Source of the DNA: Endothia cerciana
Taxonomy: Eukaryota > Ascomycota > Sordariomycetes > Diaporthales > Cryphonectriaceae
NCBI GenBank assembly: GCA_026119935.1
Contig: JALRMH010000001.1
Coordinates: forward strand, 372,001-436,000
Reading direction: 5' to 3'
Length of the DNA: 64,000 nucleotides
Part shown: positions 60,001-64,000 of the stretch, one piece after another
Layout of the letters: every line of letters starts with the position of its first letter
How positions within the stretch are numbered: the first letter of the stretch is position 1
Notes under the pieces: generated by a model
The model's input: only the letters and a program-made list of their open reading frames with translations
What the model was told of the DNA's origin: nothing
Databases searched by the model: none
Program-made: the position numbers and the translations under genes

Positions 60001-60801
60001 GGCGTGGATACAGACGGCCCTCTGGGGCGCGATCTCCTCGCAGTAGGCCTGGGGACGAGTTCCAAAGACACAGAAGTCTTTTTCTGGCCCAACCTCAACA
60101 TGGCCCTCGAAAGCTGCGAGAACGAGCTCCTACGGACCCTGTACGCCAGCCAGGAGGCCCTCAGAGCGTCCCGTAACGCCGCCACGACAAGCCTCGACGT
60201 ACCCGCGGCCAAGGACATATGGCCGGAGGGTCCCGCGGATGACCATGCCTCATCTCTCCTGGCGAGCTCTCCCCGCCGCAGCCATCTACACCAGGCGGCG
60301 CGCGAGTCCCTGAACCAGCGGGAGGTGGCGCGGCTGTCGCGGTGGCAGAACTTCAAGGAGCCTCTGCGTCTCATGCTGCAGATCTTCCACGACCTCTCGG
60401 ACAAGAACGAGGACTTTTGGGTGCGCGCCAAGGACTATTTCAAGCGGCAGGAGCTCCACCAGGGCGAGGTCCTGTTCCGCACCGGCGAACCGGCGACCGG
60501 CTTCTACCTCGTCGAGAGCGGTATCCTACGCGGTGAGTACGACCTGCCGCAGGGCTGGCTGTATGAGAGCATCGCGGCCGGCACGACGTGTGGGGAGCTG
60601 CCCTTCTTTAGCGACACGCCCCGGACGGCGACGGTCAGTGCGGAGAGGGACTGCGTCGTGTGGTTAATGGACCGCGAGGGGTGGGACGAATTGCAGAGGA
60701 GGGAGCCGGAGGTGGCGCAGGAGCTCTTGAGGATCTCGCTCAAGCTGACGAGTGAGCGGATGAGCGCCATCACGAGTTATGTGTTGACCATGGCGACGTG
60801 A
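57047..60801 (+). CDS. SulP transporter with STAS and cyclic-nucleotide-binding domains (Vsb1-like)
   Basis: Four exons, 1110 residues: 57047-57266, 57487-58941, 58997-59430 and 59578-60801. After a long Ser/Pro-rich cytosolic N-terminus with an acidic block (DYVTAPID, LSDDEDDIDHAGG) come the SulP membrane helices (about 235-720; ALPAVFVGLILNILDALSYG, MGALRFGYLVGFIPRHILIG, FFGVLHVPINVPALAL), a STAS domain (about 765-890; VCLIKLSGFLFFGT, DLRHVTGLDYSAGEAF) and a C-terminal cNMP-binding fold (about 990-1090; HQGEVLFRTGEPATGFYL, CGELPFFSDTPRTATV). The same architecture is found in yeast YGR125W (Vsb1), which is needed for vacuolar storage of basic amino acids, so a vacuolar role is more likely than plasma-membrane sulfate uptake. 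The third intron was closed at CTCACAAG because only this keeps frame (YLT-VVVIVLVMG). Confidence 0.93.
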
Positions 60802-60920
60802 GGACTGGAGAAGAAGATTGATACCCTGGTGGACATGGAGAGGGCGGAGGACAGTAGAGGATGTTGGACCCAGCGGCCGTACATCTGTCCCGTGGCGTCT
60901 GGGCTGTTGAGGGGGGAAGA

Positions 60921-61168
60921 AAAATAAAAATAAAAATAAAAATAAAAATAAACAGGCAGGTTTACATATAACTGTACAGATCTTAGTATCACAGTGGAGG
61001 CCTGCCTGCTGCATGTGTTGGCATAGGCGTCGTCCTGGTGCAGACCTTGCTATCGGACTTGTCTGGACTGGAAGCTGTATGACTGGGGGCCCCGACACAA
61101 GCAACGAAGGATACGAGACACTTCGTACTTGCCATATTATCCTATATTATTTTTATTTTTATTTTTAT
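60921..61168. repeat. Inverted pair of AAAAT / TTTTA pentamer arrays
   Basis: Left arm 60921-60952 (about six AAAAT units), right arm 61145-61168 (about four to five TTTTA units), 192 bp apart. The arms are reverse complements over about 24 nt. Confidence 0.85.
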
Positions 61169-61523
61169 CAATAAAATAAAAAAGAAGAAGAAGACAGGTG
61201 AAGAGATGGAGGTCCCTCGGCTCGGCCGGGGGCTCGTGGGGTGGGGGGGGGGGCCGTCGTGGGAGCCAGCGAGGTGCAGGTCGGGACCGTGGGTGGCTCA
61301 GGGTGGGTCGGCGGCGGCATTCCCCAGCCGCGGCCACAACCACGGCCGGGCCAGAAGCTTGCTGACATGGGCCCTGGCCAAACCTTAAGACACGACACGA
61401 TGTGCCCTGCCCGCATTGAAAACGAAGCAGCCGGAGTGGGTTCGGTAGCCCAGCCCAGCATCGCATGCGCCGCCGCCTCGCCTGAGGTCCGCACCTCTCC
61501 CTGCATTGGCCTCTTCGAGTGCC

Positions 61524-61550
61524 GAACGAACGAACGAACGAACGAACGAA
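61524..61550. repeat. GAAC tetranucleotide repeat
   Basis: Six to seven GAAC units in the upstream region of the DUF202 gene. Confidence 0.95.
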
Positions 61551-61772
61551 TGCTGGCCTGGTCTTGGTGTGGCCTAGCCCAGTAGCGCACCGCTCGCTCA
61601 TCGAAACCCGTTCCGGGCAGGTCCTTTTCCACGCCCCCCCCTCCGCAATCAGGCGTTGCTCGGCCGCGTCGAGAGCCTTGATCCTTGAACACCGGGCAGG
61701 CCGTTTGTTGACCCTGCCTGCACTTAAGAGAGCCCTGGGGCCCCTCCCCATCCCACCCAGACGACAAGCATC

Positions 61773-62943
61773 ATGGCCGGAGCAGGACTAGAGGGCGAAC
61801 CGTTGTCCCGCCCTGCAGCGTCCCCCCCGCCGCCGCCGCCGCCGCCGACATCCGCCGTGGCAATCACGAGCATCTTCGGCAGCCTCAGCCCTCCTCCCGC
61901 GACCTCGGGGTCGCCCACGCTGCAGCTGCGCAGGTCGAGCAGCGGGGCCAACAACCACAACGCCGCCGGTGCGAGGCTGACCAGGCGCCTGACCACGCAG
62001 GAGAGGTTGGACGGGATACTGGAGGTAACTACACTACAACACCTACTACCTACCTGTTCGCTAGCCTACCAGCTCGTTTTTTTCCCTATCAGGACTCCCA
62101 AGAACCTTTCTTCCCCTGCCACGCTATCTGCGGCACCCCGTTCGAAGAACCATCATCCATGACATGGCGCGCCAGGGTTTGCCAGGCCCTCCCTCCCTTA
62201 GTGTCCGCATGACCGACCACCCTTCCTCCCAGTGTCGTCCCCGATGCCCGGCGCAGCATCATTACCCGTTCAAACTGCCTCGCGCTGCCTCGCGCTGCCT
62301 CACACTCCCTCACACTCCCCCCCCCCCCCCCCACAAACCCCTCGTAGTCCATCCCCGGCACCACGAGCTCGATGGCTGACGACCACCCACCGGAACCACA
62401 GCTTGGTAGACAGCGCGCCGAGAGCATGAGCCCCGCCTTGAGCCCCGGCCAGAGCCCGCCGGTGTTCCGGAGCCCGCTGTACTGGGGCGGCAGCGGCAGC
62501 GGCACGCCGCCGACGAGCCGCTCGCCGTTCTTCCGCGAGCCCGACGCGGACGTGGCGGCGGAGCCGGACGAGACGACGGGGATCATCATGAGCGGCACCA
62601 ACAACAACAACAACAACAGCAGCAGCGCGCTGTCGGCCATGAACTACCAGAGCATGGCGCCCATGGACGGCGGCCGCGCGCGGGCGAGGAAGAGCGGCTC
62701 CGCCCCGCCGCCCCCGCCGAGGAGCAATACCGGGCGGAGGAGGGGCACCGCGGGCGGCGATGGCTGTGGCGACGAGACCAACGGGGACGGGCACGGGTGG
62801 AACAAGGAGGCCGAGGCGTGGTGGAAGACGCAGCTGGCCAAGTTCGGCTCGATCGAGCTGGAGAACAAGGGCTCCGTCGCCAGGGACCACCTGGCCTTAG
62901 GTTGGTACCGCCCGTCGCCGCACAAGAGCTTACACCATATGGT

Positions 62944-62976
<33 letters not shown>

Positions 62977-63449
62977 AGATTGTTTGAATGCTGAGAGAAA
63001 AAAAACTCAATCTTCTAGAACGAACGTTCCTAGCCTGGCTGAGGACGTCCCTCTCCTTTGCCTCCATTGGCGTCGCCATCACGCAGCTCTTCCGGCTGAA
63101 CACCTCGCTCGAGAGCGAGGACGGCAGCTCGGACAGCGCCAACGCGCACACGCTACGGCACCTCGGAAAGCCGCTGGGGGGCATATTCCTGGGGATCAGC
63201 ATATTGATGCTGTTCCTCGGCTACCACAGGTACTTCCAGGCTCAGCAATGGATCATCAAGGGCAAGTTCCCGGCCAGCAGGGGCACGGTGATACTGGTGT
63301 CGCTGGTCGCACTGTGCCTCATGGTCATATCACTGTGAGTTTGACTGGTCCCCCCCCCCTCTCTCGAGCAGGGTTGTTGGTCCGCGAGAGGCTGACTCTT
63401 GTGTAGGATTGTGGTCCTCCTGGTGCAGCCTGCTGAGAGCAGCAGCTGA
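61773..63449 (+). CDS. DUF202-domain membrane protein
   Basis: Four exons, 387 residues: 61773-62024, 62348-62900, 63019-63334 and 63407-63449. The first 265 residues are low-complexity: poly-Pro, an Asn/Ser run (TNNNNNNSSS), and Ser-Pro pairs such as LSPGQSPP and RSP, typical of phosphorylated cytosolic tails. The DUF202 core begins at LERTFLAWLRTSLSFASIGVAI (about 268), followed by LGKPLGGIFLGISILMLFLGYHRYF and a last helix (VILVSLVALCLMVISLIVVLL), so three membrane helices are predicted. Related fungal and bacterial (YidH-like) proteins are of unknown function. The first intron (323 bp) has C16 just before its acceptor; the second contains a TG microsatellite (about 62945-62975). Confidence 0.88.
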
Positions 63450-64000
63450 TGGGAGCATGGGATCAGAACCTGAGTCTTGCCTGGCCGCCTCAGCCTCGGG
63501 CCCTGCTTCAGGGAATTCAAGTCGATGGTGAGTTGGGCCGAGATCGTGGCCCGAGGGACGCCCGGGCAGCTCAACCCTTTCTCGCGTTTGGATCAGGATT
63601 ACCAGCGGGCGGCGCTGGAGCGTGTTGGAAGGCATAGCAACGGCGTCACGTAGATACTCTGTGTGTCCGAGAATTTCATGTTCTGGTCTGGTTATCACGC
63701 CCATGAGCTGCACACTGCACGTTCGGCCGTCCTGAGACTGTGAAACTGTGAGCCTGTGAACCTGTGAGCCTGTGCACCTGTGAACCCGCGCACCTGTGAA
63801 CCCGCGCACCTGTTGTACCCCGTAGCCGCACTCCGCAGGTCGGTCGGGGACAGGGATCGAGACCCCCCCGGGGTACTGTAGATGGCCCGTGCGCAACCGC
63901 CAAAAAAGTTCGAGAGCTACCGCCGTCACGAACCCACGCGATCGCTCCAGGCCCCGGAGGGAGACTCTTCCCACCACAAAACCCCCACAGCCATGTTCAA
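63450..64000. other. Right edge, with a possible gene start at 63993
   Basis: No complete gene. A tandem of 8- and 16-bp units occupies 63739-63812. The ATG at 63993 sits in a good fungal context (CCACAGCC before it) after a GC-rich leader and may open a plus-strand gene that runs out of the window; only two codons are visible, so this is a guess. Confidence 0.25.
63739..63812. repeat. Tandem GTGAACCT / GTGAACCCGCGCACCT repeat
   Basis: Five 8-bp units of the type GTGARCCT pass into two identical 16-bp units. The 16-bp unit looks like a fused and mutated pair of 8-bp units. Confidence 0.9.

Larger units (their letters stand above)
60802..61772. other. Intergenic region with AT pentamer and GAAC repeats
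   Basis: About 970 bp between two tandem genes, including the promoter of the DUF202 gene. It contains an AAAAT-type array (60921-60952), its inverse (61145-61168), G11 (61243-61253) and a GAAC array (61524-61550). No supported frame, although long minus-strand frames cross it. Confidence 0.55.

Overview
The window looks like a stretch of chromosome from a filamentous ascomycete (Pezizomycotina, probably Sordariomycetes). The evidence is split genes with short introns (about 55 to 380 bp) carrying GTNNGT donors, CTAAC/CTGAC-like branch sites and AG acceptors, pyrimidine-rich leaders, and proteins of clearly fungal type: CreB-like deubiquitinase, DUF3405 and DUF5519/luciferase-domain proteins, and a Vsb1-like SulP transporter. 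No rRNA, tRNA, CRISPR array, prophage, insertion sequence or intact transposon was seen. I reconstructed nineteen protein genes by hand, choosing splice sites that keep frame and conserved motifs.

Layout, left to right. 1506-4219 (-) CreB/UBP deubiquitinase. 8629-10327 (-) proteasome ubiquitin receptor Rpn13, head-to-head with 10906-11963 (+) ribosomal protein eL6. 12813-15657 (-) dipeptidyl peptidase III. 16354-17397 (+) actin capping protein beta. Then a 5.3 kb gene-free stretch. 22685-24022 (+) SDR/epimerase-like protein. 26086-26801 (+) small calycin-like fungal protein. 27387-27987 (-) CBS-pair protein, head-to-head with 28996-30329 (+) mitochondrial phosphate carrier (Pic2 type). 30791-32209 (+) Cus2/Tat-SF1 splicing factor. 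32791-33864 (-) DUF5519/luciferase-domain membrane protein. Another 5.3 kb gene-free stretch. 39143-41857 (+) DUF3405 type II membrane protein. 43077-43831 (-) Emp24 p24 cargo receptor, head-to-head with 45391-46160 (+) Arf1. 48310-50718 (-) Hsp78. 51825-53742 (-) ADE16/PurH, head-to-head with 54274-55062 (+) GINS subunit Psf1. 57047-60801 (+) SulP-STAS-cNMP transporter. 61773-63449 (+) DUF202 membrane protein.

The gene set is housekeeping: protein turnover (CreB, Rpn13, DPP III), translation (eL6), splicing (Cus2), early secretory traffic (Arf1, Emp24), mitochondria (phosphate carrier, Hsp78), nucleotide synthesis and DNA replication (PurH, Psf1). There is no biosynthetic cluster, defence island or mobile cargo. 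The most interesting points are a 14-nt microexon that carries the catalytic Cys box of the deubiquitinase, a likely dual-targeted DPP III, several functionally suggestive divergent promoters, an extraordinary density of C/G homopolymers that avoid exons, and a recurring TACATAGTA-type element in the intergenic DNA. I did not find a convincing new biological system; the gene-free stretches are where one could still hide.
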